DNA of 32,766 nucleotides from Oceanobacillus senegalensis (GCF_900176885.1 NZ_LT839648.1:3914770-3947535); one strand, 5' to 3'. Shown: positions 1 to 16,400, counted from the first letter of the stretch. Translations and numbers: made by a program. The notes: generated by a model not told the origin, from the letters alone.

Positions 1-52
1 ATCTTATAAATGTCTTAAGTAATTCTTATCTAGTTTTGAAGGTATAAACATG

Positions 53-167
53 TCTAGTGGCGATGGCGGAGAGGCCACACCTGTTCCCATGCCGAACACA
101 GTAGTTAAGCTCTCCAGCGCCGATGGTAGTTGGGGTTAACCCCTGCAAGAGTAGGACGCTGCTAGGC
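53..167 (+). rRNA. rrf: 5S ribosomal RNA (copy 1)
   Basis: Complete 5S rRNA of about 115 nt with the usual CCGAACACAG and GTAGTTAAGC blocks; its two ends pair (TCTAG with CTAGG). It ends an rRNA operon whose 16S and 23S lie before the window. It differs from copies 2 and 3 mainly in the terminal helix, and the 52 bases before it do not contain the promoter found before those copies. Confidence 0.95.
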
Positions 168-184
168 AAACCTTTTATCCCATA

Positions 185-259
185 GGCCCGTTGGTCAAGT
201 GGTTAAGACACCGCCCTTTCACGGCGGTAACACGGGTTCGAATCCCGTACGGGTCACCA
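185..259 (+). tRNA. tRNA-Glu (UUC)
   Basis: Full cloverleaf with anticodon TTC in the loop CTTTCAC, TTCGAAT T-loop and encoded CCA. The acceptor stem GGCCCGT pairs with ACGGGTC. First tRNA of the first cluster, 17 nt after 5S copy 1. Confidence 0.95.
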
Positions 260-266
260 CTATTTC

Positions 267-342
267 GGAGGATTAGCTCAGCTGGGAGAGCACCTGCCTT
301 ACAAGCAGGGGGTCACAGGTTCAAGTCCTGTATCCTCCACCA
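267..342 (+). tRNA. tRNA-Val (UAC)
   Basis: Cloverleaf with anticodon TAC; acceptor GGAGGAT pairs with ATCCTCC; CCA encoded. The same gene opens the two later clusters. Confidence 0.95.
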
Positions 343-355
343 TATATTTTTACAT

Positions 356-460
356 CGCGGGGTGGAGCAAGCCGCTCACATCGTCGATTATGCTACTAGG
401 TGCAGGCTTGCGAGGAGTGCAACTTCACCGAATAACCTTGCAACACGACGAGCAATCCCC
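356..460 (+). repeat. Chimeric element E1: tRNA-fMet 5' fragment plus type 1 insert
   Basis: The first 14 bases (356-369) equal the start of the initiator tRNA found intact at 513, then the sequence leaves the tRNA. The insert (370-460) has AGCC at 370-373 pairing with GGCT at 405-408, an inner CATC/GGTG pairing, and a second hairpin in which TTGCGAGG pairs with CCTTGCAA. It ends in CCCC, which could pair with the GGGG of the tRNA acceptor strand. The break lies in the 5' strand of the D stem, earlier than in E2 to E5. Function is unknown; a decayed tRNA or a structured RNA is possible. Confidence 0.6.
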
Positions 461-512
461 ATAGTTAATTGCAATAAAAAAATAGAATTAACAAATTTAG
501 TATTTTTCATAC

Positions 513-589
<77 letters not shown>

Positions 590-631
590 ATTAATCTAAC
601 TTCTTTTTAAAGTGCAACCAAATCTAATATT

Positions 632-708
632 GGTCCGGTAGTTCAGTTGGTTAGAATGCCTGCCTGTCACGCAGGAGGTCGCGGGTTCGAGTCCCGTCCG
701 GACCGCCA
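632..708 (+). tRNA. tRNA-Asp (GUC)
   Basis: Anticodon GTC in loop CTGTCAC; acceptor GGTCCGG pairs with CCGGACC; CCA encoded. Present only in the first cluster. Confidence 0.95.
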
Positions 709-736
709 TCTAATAATATTATCTAAAATATAATAT

Positions 737-864
737 GCGGCCTAGCTCAATTGGTAGAGCAAGCCGTTTACTTCATCGAAATTCTACTAGGTGCAGGCTT
801 GCGAGGAGTGCAACTTCACTGATTGAACTTGCAACACGACAAGTGTAAACAAAGTAGTGCGCCA
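737..864 (+). repeat. Chimeric element E2: tRNA-Thr 5' half plus type 1 insert
   Basis: Positions 737-761 match the 5' part of the intact tRNA-Thr at 893 through the end of the D arm (GGTAGAGCA). The insert has AGCC at 762-765 pairing with GGCT at 796-799, then the TTGCGAG/CTTGCAA hairpin. A closing stem pairs GTTTAC near 766 with GTAAAC near 845; E1 has an unrelated but also complementary pair (GCTC/GAGC) there. It ends GCGCCA, like a tRNA 3' end. The spacer before it (TAATAATATTATCTAAAA) recurs before the intact tRNA. Confidence 0.65.
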
Positions 865-892
865 TTTAATAATATTATCTAAAACATAATAC

Positions 893-968
<76 letters not shown>

Positions 969-984
969 TTTCTATAAAATGTAG

Positions 985-1103
985 GAGCCATTAGCTCAGG
1001 CGGTAGAGCAACGAGCAATACATCTACCGAATAATCTACGAGTAACCCCGAAGCACTATACATCTTTGGATATGCTAGTAGATGCAGGGGGCACGTAATG
1101 CCT
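985..1103 (+). repeat. Chimeric element E3: tRNA-Lys 5' half plus type 2 insert
   Basis: Positions 985-1010 match the intact tRNA-Lys at 1136 through GGTAGAGCA. The insert belongs to the second type: ACGAGCAAT and ACCGAATAA come first, then CCCC (1046-1049) pairs with GGGG (1087-1090) around CATCT (1061-1065) paired with AGATG (1080-1084), followed by CAGGGG. Type 1 elements carry the same blocks in the reverse order. No promoter or terminator of its own was seen apart from a short CTCTTT/AAAGAG hairpin behind it. Confidence 0.65.
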
Positions 1104-1135
1104 TTTCTCTTTAAAAGAGATGAGTAAAATATTAG

Positions 1136-1211
1136 GAGCCATTAGCTCAGGCGGTAGAGCATCTGACTTTTAATCAGAGGGTCGAAGGTTCGAGTCCTTC
1201 ATGGCTCACCA
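1136..1211 (+). tRNA. tRNA-Lys (UUU)
   Basis: Anticodon TTT in loop CTTTTAA; acceptor GAGCCAT pairs with ATGGCTC; CCA encoded. Intact copy after fragment E3. Confidence 0.95.
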
Positions 1212-1216
1212 TTTAT

Positions 1217-1301
1217 GCGGGTGTGGCGGAATTGGCAGACGCGCTAGACTTAGGATCTAGTATCTTCGGATGTGGGGGTTCGACTCCCTTCACCCGCACC
1301 A
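1217..1301 (+). tRNA. tRNA-Leu (UAG)
   Basis: Long-variable-arm tRNA of 85 nt, anticodon TAG; acceptor GCGGGTG pairs with CACCCGC; CCA encoded. Confidence 0.95.
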
Positions 1302-1328
1302 TTTAAATGTAACATCAATATATGTTAT

Positions 1329-1403
1329 GCGGAAGTAGTTCAGTGGTAGAACACCACCTTGCCAAGGTGGGGGTCGCGGGTTCGAATCCCGTCTTCCGCT
1401 CCA
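1329..1403 (+). tRNA. tRNA-Gly (GCC)
   Basis: Anticodon GCC in loop TTGCCAA; acceptor GCGGAAG pairs with CTTCCGC; CCA encoded. Confidence 0.95.
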
Positions 1404-1411
1404 GACTATGT

Positions 1412-1500
1412 GCCGGGGTGGCGGAACTGGCAGACGCACAGGACTTAAAATCCTGCGGTAGGTAACTACCGTACCGGTTCGATTCCGGTCCTCGGCACCA
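1412..1500 (+). tRNA. tRNA-Leu (UAA)
   Basis: Long-variable-arm tRNA of 89 nt, anticodon TAA, extra arm GGTAGGTAACTACC; CCA encoded. Confidence 0.95.
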
Positions 1501-1503
1501 TAA

Positions 1504-1580
<77 letters not shown>

Positions 1581-1584
1581 TTAT

Positions 1585-1661
1585 CGGGAAGTAGCTCAGC
1601 TTGGTAGAGCACATGGTTTGGGACCATGGGGTCGCAGGTTCAAATCCTGTCTTCCCGACCA
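1585..1661 (+). tRNA. tRNA-Pro (UGG)
   Basis: Anticodon TGG; acceptor CGGGAAG pairs with CTTCCCG; CCA encoded. Confidence 0.95.
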
Positions 1662-1676
1662 TTATAGATGAATGAT

Positions 1677-1752
1677 GGGGCCTTAGCTCAGCTGGGAGAG
1701 CGCCTGCTTTGCACGCAGGAGGTCAGCGGTTCGATCCCGCTAGGCTCCACCA
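1677..1752 (+). tRNA. tRNA-Ala (UGC)
   Basis: Anticodon TGC; acceptor GGGGCCT pairs with AGGCTCC; CCA encoded. Last tRNA before the 16S promoter. Confidence 0.95.
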
Positions 1753-1761
1753 GGATATCGA

Positions 1762-1936
1762 TTGACAGAAGTTAATTAGTATGTTAAATTAATAAAGTCG
1801 CTGTTACAAAGCGAACCAAATTTGCTCTTTGAAAACTGAACAAAACAACCAGTATGTTAAGATATTAAAAGGAACTCGTTTTTCTTTTAACTATAGCTAA
1901 GACATAGAATTAATTGGTGTTAATTCTATACAAACT
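1762..1936 (+). promoter_or_regulatory. rRNA operon promoter and 16S leader (operon A)
   Basis: TTGACA at 1762-1767 and TAAATT at 1785-1790 are separated by 17 bases, giving a strong SigA-type promoter between the tRNA cluster and 16S. The leader carries a boxA-like antitermination stretch (TTGCTCTTTGAAAACTGAAC from about 1828). Just before 16S is a hairpin, AGAATTAATT with TTAATTCT, a probable processing stem. The whole region recurs base for base before the second 16S. Confidence 0.75.
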
Positions 1937-6642
<4,706 letters not shown>

Positions 6643-6700
6643 ACTTCTTAAAGGATGTCAGTGATTACCTCTTATTTAGTTTTTAGGGTATAAAAAACCC

Positions 6701-6729
6701 TTGCACTTTTTGTCAAAAATGCATATAAT
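6701..6729 (+). promoter_or_regulatory. Promoter inside the 23S-5S spacer (before 5S copy 2)
   Basis: TTGCAC (6701-6706), 17 bases, then a perfect TATAAT (6724-6729). Transcription would start about 20 bases before 5S copy 2 and run into the second tRNA cluster. The same 29 bases recur before 5S copy 3, but not before copy 1. Activity is inferred from the match alone. Confidence 0.65.
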
Positions 6730-6756
6730 ATAACTTGTTCTTATGAATAAGTATTA

Positions 6757-6871
6757 TCTGGTAGCGATGGCGGAGAGGTCACACCTGTTCCCATGCCGAA
6801 CACAGTAGTTAAGCTCTCCAGCGCCGATGGTAGTTGGGGTTAACCCCTGCGAGAGTAGGACGCCGCCAGGT
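6757..6871 (+). rRNA. rrf: 5S ribosomal RNA (copy 2)
   Basis: Complete 5S, 115 nt, ends TCTGGTAGCG and CGCCGCCAGGT pair. Identical to copy 3; copy 1 differs in a few bases. Confidence 0.95.
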
Positions 6872-6878
6872 TTCATCC

Positions 6879-6954
6879 GGAGGATTAGCTCAGTTGGGAG
6901 AGCACCTGCCTTACAAGCAGGGGGTCACAGGTTCAAGTCCTGTATCCTCCACCA
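6879..6954 (+). tRNA. tRNA-Val (UAC)
   Basis: Same gene as at 267 with one D-loop change; anticodon TAC, CCA encoded. Starts 7 bases after 5S copy 2. Confidence 0.95.
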
Positions 6955-6961
6955 TATATAA

Positions 6962-7089
6962 TCCGGTCTAACTCAATTGGTAGAGCAAGCCGTTTATTTC
7001 ATCAAAACCTACTATGTGCAGGCTTGTGAGAAGTGCAACTTAACCGAATGAACTTACAACACGACGAGCATAAAAAAAGTAGTGCACCA
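6962..7089 (+). repeat. Chimeric element E4: tRNA-Thr 5' half plus type 1 insert
   Basis: 6962-6987 resemble the tRNA-Thr 5' half with substitutions (GGTCTAACTC for GGCCTAGCTC). The insert has AGCC (6988-6991) pairing with GGCT (7021-7024). The second hairpin reads TTGTGAG/CTTACAA where E1 and E2 have TTGCGAG/CTTGCAA, a compensated change. It ends GCACCA. The Met, Asp and Lys-fragment segment of the first cluster is missing here. Confidence 0.65.
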
Positions 7090-7117
7090 TCTAATAATAT
7101 TATCTAAAACATAATAC

Positions 7118-7193
<76 letters not shown>

Positions 7194-7209
7194 TTTCTAT
7201 AAAATATAT

Positions 7210-7285
7210 GAGCCATTAGCTCAGTCGGCAGAGCATCTGACTTTTAATCAGAGGGTCGAAGGTTCGAATCCTTCATGGCTCACCA
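7210..7285 (+). tRNA. tRNA-Lys (UUU)
   Basis: Anticodon TTT, CCA encoded; D-loop differs slightly from the copy at 1136. No fragment precedes it in this cluster. Confidence 0.95.
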
Positions 7286-7290
7286 TTTAT

Positions 7291-7375
7291 GCGGGTGTGG
7301 CGGAATTGGCAGACGCGCTAGACTTAGGATCTAGTATCTTCGGATGTGGGGGTTCGACTCCCTTCACCCGCACCA
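7291..7375 (+). tRNA. tRNA-Leu (UAG)
   Basis: Identical to the copy at 1217; 85 nt, anticodon TAG. Confidence 0.95.
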
Positions 7376-7403
7376 TTATAATATACTATAAAAACATTGT
7401 CAT

Positions 7404-7478
7404 GCGGAAGTAGTTCAGTGGTAGAACACCACCTTGCCAAGGTGGGGGTCGCGGGTTCGAATCCCGTCTTCCGCTCCA
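7404..7478 (+). tRNA. tRNA-Gly (GCC)
   Basis: Identical to the copy at 1329; anticodon GCC. Confidence 0.95.
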
Positions 7479-7486
7479 GACTATGT

Positions 7487-7575
7487 GCCGGGGTGGCGGA
7501 ACTGGCAGACGCACAGGACTTAAAATCCTGCGGTAGGTAACTACCGTACCGGTTCGATTCCGGTCCTCGGCACCA
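7487..7575 (+). tRNA. tRNA-Leu (UAA)
   Basis: Identical to the copy at 1412; 89 nt, anticodon TAA. Confidence 0.95.
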
Positions 7576-7578
7576 TAA

Positions 7579-7655
<77 letters not shown>

Positions 7656-7659
7656 TTAT

Positions 7660-7736
7660 CGGGAAGTAGCTCAGCTTGGTAGAGCACATGGTTTGGGACC
7701 ATGGGGTCGCAGGTTCAAATCCTGTCTTCCCGACCA
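7660..7736 (+). tRNA. tRNA-Pro (UGG)
   Basis: Identical to the copy at 1585; anticodon TGG. Confidence 0.95.
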
Positions 7737-7751
7737 TTATAGATGAATGAT

Positions 7752-7827
7752 GGGGCCTTAGCTCAGCTGGGAGAGCGCCTGCTTTGCACGCAGGAGGTCA
7801 GCGGTTCGATCCCGCTAGGCTCCACCA
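7752..7827 (+). tRNA. tRNA-Ala (UGC)
   Basis: Identical to the copy at 1677; anticodon TGC, CCA encoded. Confidence 0.95.
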
Positions 7828-7836
7828 GGATATCGA

Positions 7837-8011
7837 TTGACAGAAGTTAATTAGTATGTTAAATTAATAAAGTCGCTGTTACAAAGCGAACCAAATTTGC
7901 TCTTTGAAAACTGAACAAAACAACCAGTATGTTAAGATATTAAAAGGAACTCGTTTTTCTTTTAACTATAGCTAAGACATAGAATTAATTGGTGTTAATT
8001 CTATACAAACT
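7837..8011 (+). promoter_or_regulatory. rRNA operon promoter and 16S leader (operon B)
   Basis: Exact repeat of the operon A region: TTGACA (7837-7842), 17 bases, TAAATT (7860-7865), boxA-like stretch and the AGAATTAATT hairpin before 16S. Confidence 0.75.
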
Positions 8012-12766
<4,755 letters not shown>

Positions 12767-12824
12767 ACTTCTTAAAGGATGTCAGTGATTACCTCTTATT
12801 TAGTTTTTAGGGTATAAAAAACCC

Positions 12825-12853
12825 TTGCACTTTTTGTCAAAAATGCATATAAT
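12825..12853 (+). promoter_or_regulatory. Promoter inside the 23S-5S spacer (before 5S copy 3)
   Basis: TTGCAC (12825-12830), 17 bases, TATAAT (12848-12853), repeating the promoter at 6701. It would serve 5S copy 3 and the long third tRNA cluster. Confidence 0.65.
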
Positions 12854-12880
12854 ATAACTTGTTCTTATGAATAAGTATTA

Positions 12881-12995
12881 TCTGGTAGCGATGGCGGAGA
12901 GGTCACACCTGTTCCCATGCCGAACACAGTAGTTAAGCTCTCCAGCGCCGATGGTAGTTGGGGTTAACCCCTGCGAGAGTAGGACGCCGCCAGGT
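12881..12995 (+). rRNA. rrf: 5S ribosomal RNA (copy 3)
   Basis: Complete 5S, 115 nt, identical to copy 2, followed after 7 bases by tRNA-Val. Confidence 0.95.
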
Positions 12996-13002
12996 TTCAT
13001 CC

Positions 13003-13078
13003 GGAGGATTAGCTCAGTTGGGAGAGCACCTGCCTTACAAGCAGGGGGTCACAGGTTCAAGTCCTGTATCCTCCACCA
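13003..13078 (+). tRNA. tRNA-Val (UAC)
   Basis: Identical to the copy at 6879; anticodon TAC. Confidence 0.95.
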
Positions 13079-13085
13079 TATATAA

Positions 13086-13213
13086 TCCGGTCTAACTCAA
13101 TTGGTAGAGCAAGCCGTTTATTTCATCAAAACCTACTATGTGCAGGCTTGTGAGAAGTGCAACTTAACCGAATGAACTTACAACACGACGAGCATAAAAA
13201 AAGTAGTGCACCA
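13086..13213 (+). repeat. Chimeric element E5: tRNA-Thr 5' half plus type 1 insert
   Basis: Identical copy of E4, carried along by the 6124-base duplication that also copied 5S, Val and Thr. Confidence 0.65.
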
Positions 13214-13241
13214 TCTAATAATATTATCTAAAACATAATAC

Positions 13242-13317
<76 letters not shown>

Positions 13318-13333
13318 TTTCTATAAAATATAT

Positions 13334-13409
13334 GAGCCATTAGCTCAGTCGGCAGAGCATCTGACTTTTAATCAGAGGGTCGAAGGTTCGAATCCTTCAT
13401 GGCTCACCA
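13334..13409 (+). tRNA. tRNA-Lys (UUU)
   Basis: Identical to the copy at 7210; anticodon TTT. Confidence 0.95.
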
Positions 13410-13414
13410 TTTAT

Positions 13415-13499
13415 GCGGGTGTGGCGGAATTGGCAGACGCGCTAGACTTAGGATCTAGTATCTTCGGATGTGGGGGTTCGACTCCCTTCACCCGCACCA
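13415..13499 (+). tRNA. tRNA-Leu (UAG)
   Basis: Identical to the other two copies; anticodon TAG. Confidence 0.95.
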
Positions 13500-13527
13500 T
13501 TATAATATACTATAAAAACATTGTCAT

Positions 13528-13602
13528 GCGGAAGTAGTTCAGTGGTAGAACACCACCTTGCCAAGGTGGGGGTCGCGGGTTCGAATCCCGTCTTCCGCTC
13601 CA
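13528..13602 (+). tRNA. tRNA-Gly (GCC)
   Basis: Identical to the other two copies; anticodon GCC. Confidence 0.95.
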
Positions 13603-13610
13603 GACTATGT

Positions 13611-13699
13611 GCCGGGGTGGCGGAACTGGCAGACGCACAGGACTTAAAATCCTGCGGTAGGTAACTACCGTACCGGTTCGATTCCGGTCCTCGGCACCA
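13611..13699 (+). tRNA. tRNA-Leu (UAA)
   Basis: Identical to the other two copies; anticodon TAA. Confidence 0.95.
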
Positions 13700-13702
13700 T
13701 AA

Positions 13703-13779
<77 letters not shown>

Positions 13780-13783
13780 TTAA

Positions 13784-13860
13784 CGGGAAGTAGCTCAGCT
13801 TGGTAGAGCACATGGTTTGGGACCATGGGGTCGCAGGTTCAAATCCTGTCTTCCCGACCA
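13784..13860 (+). tRNA. tRNA-Pro (UGG)
   Basis: Same tRNA as before, anticodon TGG; the flanking spacers begin to differ here, marking the end of the duplicated unit. Confidence 0.95.
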
Positions 13861-13875
13861 TTATAAATCTATTAT

Positions 13876-13948
13876 GGGGCCTTAGCTCAGCTGGGAGAGC
13901 GCCTGCTTTGCACGCAGGAGGTCAGCGGTTCGATCCCGCTAGGCTCCA
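13876..13948 (+). tRNA. tRNA-Ala (UGC), CCA not encoded
   Basis: Same body as the copies at 1677 and 7752, but the discriminator A is followed by CTTT, so CCA must be added by the nucleotidyltransferase. Here the cluster continues with other tRNAs instead of a 16S promoter. Confidence 0.95.
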
Positions 13949-13959
13949 CTTTTAATTTT

Positions 13960-14033
13960 GGCGGTGTAGCTCAGCTGGCGAGAGCGTACGGTTCATACCC
14001 GTGAGGTCGTGGGTTCGATCCCCTCCACCGCTA
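13960..14033 (+). tRNA. Elongator tRNA-Met (CAU), CCA not encoded
   Basis: Anticodon CAT in stem TACGG/CCGTG. As I recall the Bacillus subtilis elongator tRNA-Met, the sequence is very close, which argues against tRNA-Ile2. The T stem GTGGG/CCCTC has a T-T mismatch at its second pair. Confidence 0.88.
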
Positions 14034-14049
14034 TACTTTAAAATAATAC

Positions 14050-14142
14050 GGAGGTATACCCAAGTCTGGCTGAAGGGGTCGGTCTTGAAAACCGAGAGGC
14101 GGGTCAAACCGCGCGGGGGTTCGAATCCCTCTACCTCCTCCA
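14050..14142 (+). tRNA. tRNA-Ser (UGA)
   Basis: Long-variable-arm tRNA of 93 nt, anticodon TGA in loop CTTGAAA. Acceptor GGAGGTA pairs with TACCTCC, CCA encoded. The base before CCA is T where serine tRNAs of related bacteria have G. Confidence 0.93.
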
Positions 14143-14172
14143 TACATAAAACTTAATAATTAGTAATATTAT

Positions 14173-14270
14173 GGCTCGGTAGCTGGCCGTCAACATCATT
14201 GACTAAGCATCTATGTGCAGGCCTGCGAGGAATGCTGCTACACCGAAAAGGCTAGCAACATGACGAGCAC
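14173..14270 (+). repeat. Chimeric element E6: tRNA-Phe 5' fragment plus type 1 insert
   Basis: Starts GGCTCGGTAGCT like the tRNA-Phe at 14478 and breaks in the 5' strand of the D stem, as in E1. The insert pairs GGCC (14185-14188) with GGCC (14220-14223), where E1, E2 and E4 have AGCC with GGCT, a compensated change. It keeps TGTGCAGG, ACACCGAAAA and the final TGACGAGCAC. A second fragment, E7, follows at once. Confidence 0.6.
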
Positions 14271-14320
14271 AAATTCCAAAAAAGCAATGGCGAATACTAA
14301 CAATTTATAAATAATATTAC

Positions 14321-14445
14321 GGCTCGGTAGCTCAGTCGGTAGAGCAACAAGCAACACTTCTACCGAATAATCTACGAGTAACCCCGAAGCACGAATCATC
14401 TTTGAATAAACTAGCAGATGCAGGGGTCACAAACGAAAAGTGAGC
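14321..14445 (+). repeat. Chimeric element E7: tRNA-Phe 5' half plus type 2 insert
   Basis: 14321-14346 match tRNA-Phe through GGTAGAGCA. The insert is close to E3: ACCGAATAATCTACGAGTAA, then CCCC (14382-14385) pairing with GGGG (14423-14426) around CATCT (14397-14401) pairing with AGATG (14416-14420). GAGC at 14442-14445, in the tail, could pair with GCTC of the tRNA acceptor strand. Confidence 0.65.
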
Positions 14446-14477
14446 TTTTTATATTAGATAATTTCATTTATAATTAC

Positions 14478-14553
<76 letters not shown>

Positions 14554-14571
14554 CTTTTAAAACAATTAAGT

Positions 14572-14657
14572 GGAGGGATAGCGAAGTTGGCCAAACGCGG
14601 CGGACTGTAAATCCGCTCCCATCGGGTTCGTAGGTTCGAGTCCTACTCCCTCCACCA
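14572..14657 (+). tRNA. tRNA-Tyr (GUA)
   Basis: Long-variable-arm tRNA of 86 nt, anticodon GTA; acceptor GGAGGGA pairs with TCCCTCC; CCA encoded. Confidence 0.95.
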
Positions 14658-14672
14658 TTTTATATCATAAAT

Positions 14673-14746
14673 GCGGGTGTAGTTTAGTGGTAAAACCTCA
14701 GCCTTCCAAGCTGATGTCGAGGGTTCGATTCCCTTCACCCGCTCCA
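14673..14746 (+). tRNA. tRNA-Gly (UCC)
   Basis: Anticodon TCC in loop TTCCAA; acceptor GCGGGTG pairs with CACCCGC; CCA encoded. Confidence 0.95.
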
Positions 14747-14754
14747 TTATATAT

Positions 14755-14828
<74 letters not shown>

Positions 14829-14891
14829 TTCATGTATATTTTTTTCCTTTTCAGGGTAAAATAACATAGTAGAAATCATACCATTACTTTT

Positions 14892-14965
14892 GCGCCCTTA
14901 GCTCAGCAGGATAGAGCAACAGCCTTCTAAGCTGTGGGTCAGAGGTTCGAATCCTCTAGGGCGCG
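14892..14965 (+). tRNA. tRNA-Arg (UCU), CCA not encoded
   Basis: Anticodon TCT; acceptor GCGCCCT pairs with AGGGCGC; the 3' end continues GTTTTC, without CCA. Confidence 0.95.
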
Positions 14966-14980
14966 TTTTCATCCTATTAT

Positions 14981-15055
14981 TCCACAGTAGCTCAGTGGTA
15001 GAGCAATCGGCTGTTAACCGATCGGTCGTAGGTTCGAATCCTACCTGTGGAGCCA
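14981..15055 (+). tRNA. tRNA-Asn (GUU)
   Basis: Anticodon GTT; acceptor TCCACAG pairs with CTGTGGA; CCA encoded. Confidence 0.95.
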
Positions 15056-15060
15056 TATAT

Positions 15061-15135
15061 TGGGCTATAGCCAAGCGGTAAGGCATCGGGTTTTGATCCC
15101 GTGTATCCTAGGTTCGAATCCTAGTAGCCCAGCCA
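15061..15135 (+). tRNA. tRNA-Gln (UUG)
   Basis: Anticodon TTG; acceptor TGGGCTA pairs with TAGCCCA; CCA encoded. Confidence 0.95.
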
Positions 15136-15141
15136 TATATC

Positions 15142-15214
15142 GGGGCCTTAGCTCAGCTGGGAGAGCGCCTGCTTTGCACGCAGGAGGTCAGCGGTTCGAT
15201 CCCGCTAGGCTCCA
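15142..15214 (+). tRNA. tRNA-Ala (UGC), CCA not encoded
   Basis: Fourth copy of tRNA-Ala with the same body; the discriminator A is followed by TAAC. Last gene of the cluster. Confidence 0.95.
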
Positions 15215-15221
15215 TAACTGG

Positions 15222-15261
15222 AAAAATAACAATCAGCTAATATGTTGATTGTTATTTTTTT
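15222..15261 (+). terminator. Terminator of the rRNA/tRNA block
   Basis: AATAACAATCA pairs with TGATTGTTATT across a short loop, followed by a run of T. Typical Rho-independent terminator right after the last tRNA. Confidence 0.85.
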
Positions 15262-15426
15262 GTACTTTTTCCATCGCCCCATTTGTTTCCCTTTATGCTT
15301 TCATGTTTGGCTTCTATGCATCAGGAAAACCTAGCCCAAGCAACTACCCAGCCACGAGACCAACACACCTATTTTCTGGTATACTATTCCCAAGAGTACA
15401 TTTACATAAAAAGGAGTAAGATAGTC

Positions 15427-15849
15427 ATGATGGATATTGAACAAATTAAGGATATTATTCCACATCGTTATCCGTTTTTATTGGTAGATAAAGTTACGGA
15501 AATGGAAAAAGGCCAACGAGTGGTGGGCTTGAAAAATGTTACCGCCAATGAACCTTTTTTTCAAGGTCATTTTCCGGAATATGCGGTGATGCCTGGCGTG
15601 TTAATTATTGAGGCGCTTGCACAGGTTGGGGCGATTGCCGTCTTAGGAATGGAAGATAATAAAGGGAAGCTTGGATTCCTAGCTGGTGTAGATAAATGCC
15701 GATTTAAACGTCAAGTTCGTCCGGGAGATCAGCTTCGTCTAGAAGTAGAAATTACTCGGATGAAAGGACCTATAGGAAAAGGGAAAGGCATTGCGACGGT
15801 TGATGGTGAGGTTGCATGTGAAGCGGAGATAACCTTTGCTATTCAATAA
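15427..15849 (+). CDS. fabZ: 3-hydroxyacyl-[acyl-carrier-protein] dehydratase FabZ
   Basis: Dehydrates 3-hydroxyacyl-ACP to trans-2-enoyl-ACP in the fatty acid elongation cycle in the cytoplasm. The 140-residue product has the usual FabZ length and single hot-dog fold, with [12 protein letters not shown] near the N-terminus. The active-site helix [20 protein letters not shown] carries His48 and Glu62, the expected catalytic pair. The start was set at ATG 15427, 10 bases after AAGGAG (15411-15416); the longer frame upstream is not conserved in character. A second ATG follows at once and could also be used. An extended -10 box, TGGTATACT (15377-15385), lies just upstream. It appears to be a single-gene unit after the tRNA terminator. 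Confidence 0.95.
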   Translation: MMDIEQIKDIIPHRYPFLLVDKVTEMEKGQRVVGLKNVTANEPFFQGHFPEYAVMPGVLIIEALAQVGAIAVLGMEDNKGKLGFLAGVDKCRFKRQVRPGDQLRLEVEITRMKGPIGKGKGIATVDGEVACEAEITFAIQ

Positions 15850-15974
15850 CCTGTTTTTCGCCTCTCCTTTACATTGAATGTTCGTTTCACTGAACAAATT
15901 TTAAATAAGTAGAATGACATCCTCCTAAATTGGACATCCTAAGTACGAAACGTAAACTAAAGGAGGATACTTTT

Positions 15975-16346
15975 ATGAATAAAAGCTACTTATTTAAATT
16001 GGGTGCTCCGATTTTGGCATTATCTCTCGTTGCCGCGTGTGGTAACGATGAGGAACCAGACCCGGTTGAGGACGATGCACCAGTAGAAGAAGAAGCACCA
16101 ATGGACGAAAATGGTCCAATGGATGATGACGGTGTAACCAATGAAGAAGAAGGAAATGGAAACAACAATGGGGAAAACGGTGTGGATCAAGAAGACCCAT
16201 TAACAGGTGAGGAAGAAGCACCGTTAAACCAAGAGGATGACAACGGTAACCAAAACCCAGCCGAAGAAAACGGTGGAAATAATGGTAATGGCGATGGTAT
16301 TGGTAACGGTGATGAAAACCGGGATGATGAGGAAAATAACTCATAA
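15975..16346 (+). CDS. Acidic low-complexity lipoprotein, function unknown
   Basis: The 123-residue product starts with a lipoprotein signal: a basic N-terminus, a hydrophobic stretch, then VAAC with Cys22 as the lipidation site. The rest is low-complexity and strongly acidic, made of Asp, Glu, Asn, Gly and Pro (for example EEEAPMDENGPMDDDG and later runs of NGNNNGENG), with no visible globular domain. This composition suggests an extended, highly charged surface chain anchored to the outer face of the membrane, as seen in halotolerant bacilli; that role is an inference. The start at 15975 follows AAAGGAGGAT (15959-15968), an excellent ribosome binding site. A hairpin after the stop makes it monocistronic. 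Confidence 0.8.
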   Translation: MNKSYLFKLGAPILALSLVAACGNDEEPDPVEDDAPVEEEAPMDENGPMDDDGVTNEEEGNGNNNGENGVDQEDPLTGEEEAPLNQEDDNGNQNPAEENGGNNGNGDGIGNGDENRDDEENNS

Positions 16347-16355
16347 GATAGAAAT

Positions 16356-16400
16356 AGGCAGAACGCTTTCTAATTAGAAGGCTGTTCTGCCTTTATATTT
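16356..16400 (+). terminator. Terminator after the lipoprotein gene
   Basis: AGGCAGAAC (16356-16364) pairs with GTTCTGCCT (16384-16392), followed by a T-rich TTATATTT. Confidence 0.7.

Noticed and set aside
15283..15426. A 48-residue N-terminal extension of FabZ
   Set aside because: It has no ribosome site, contains the extended -10 box, and family length fits the start at 15427.
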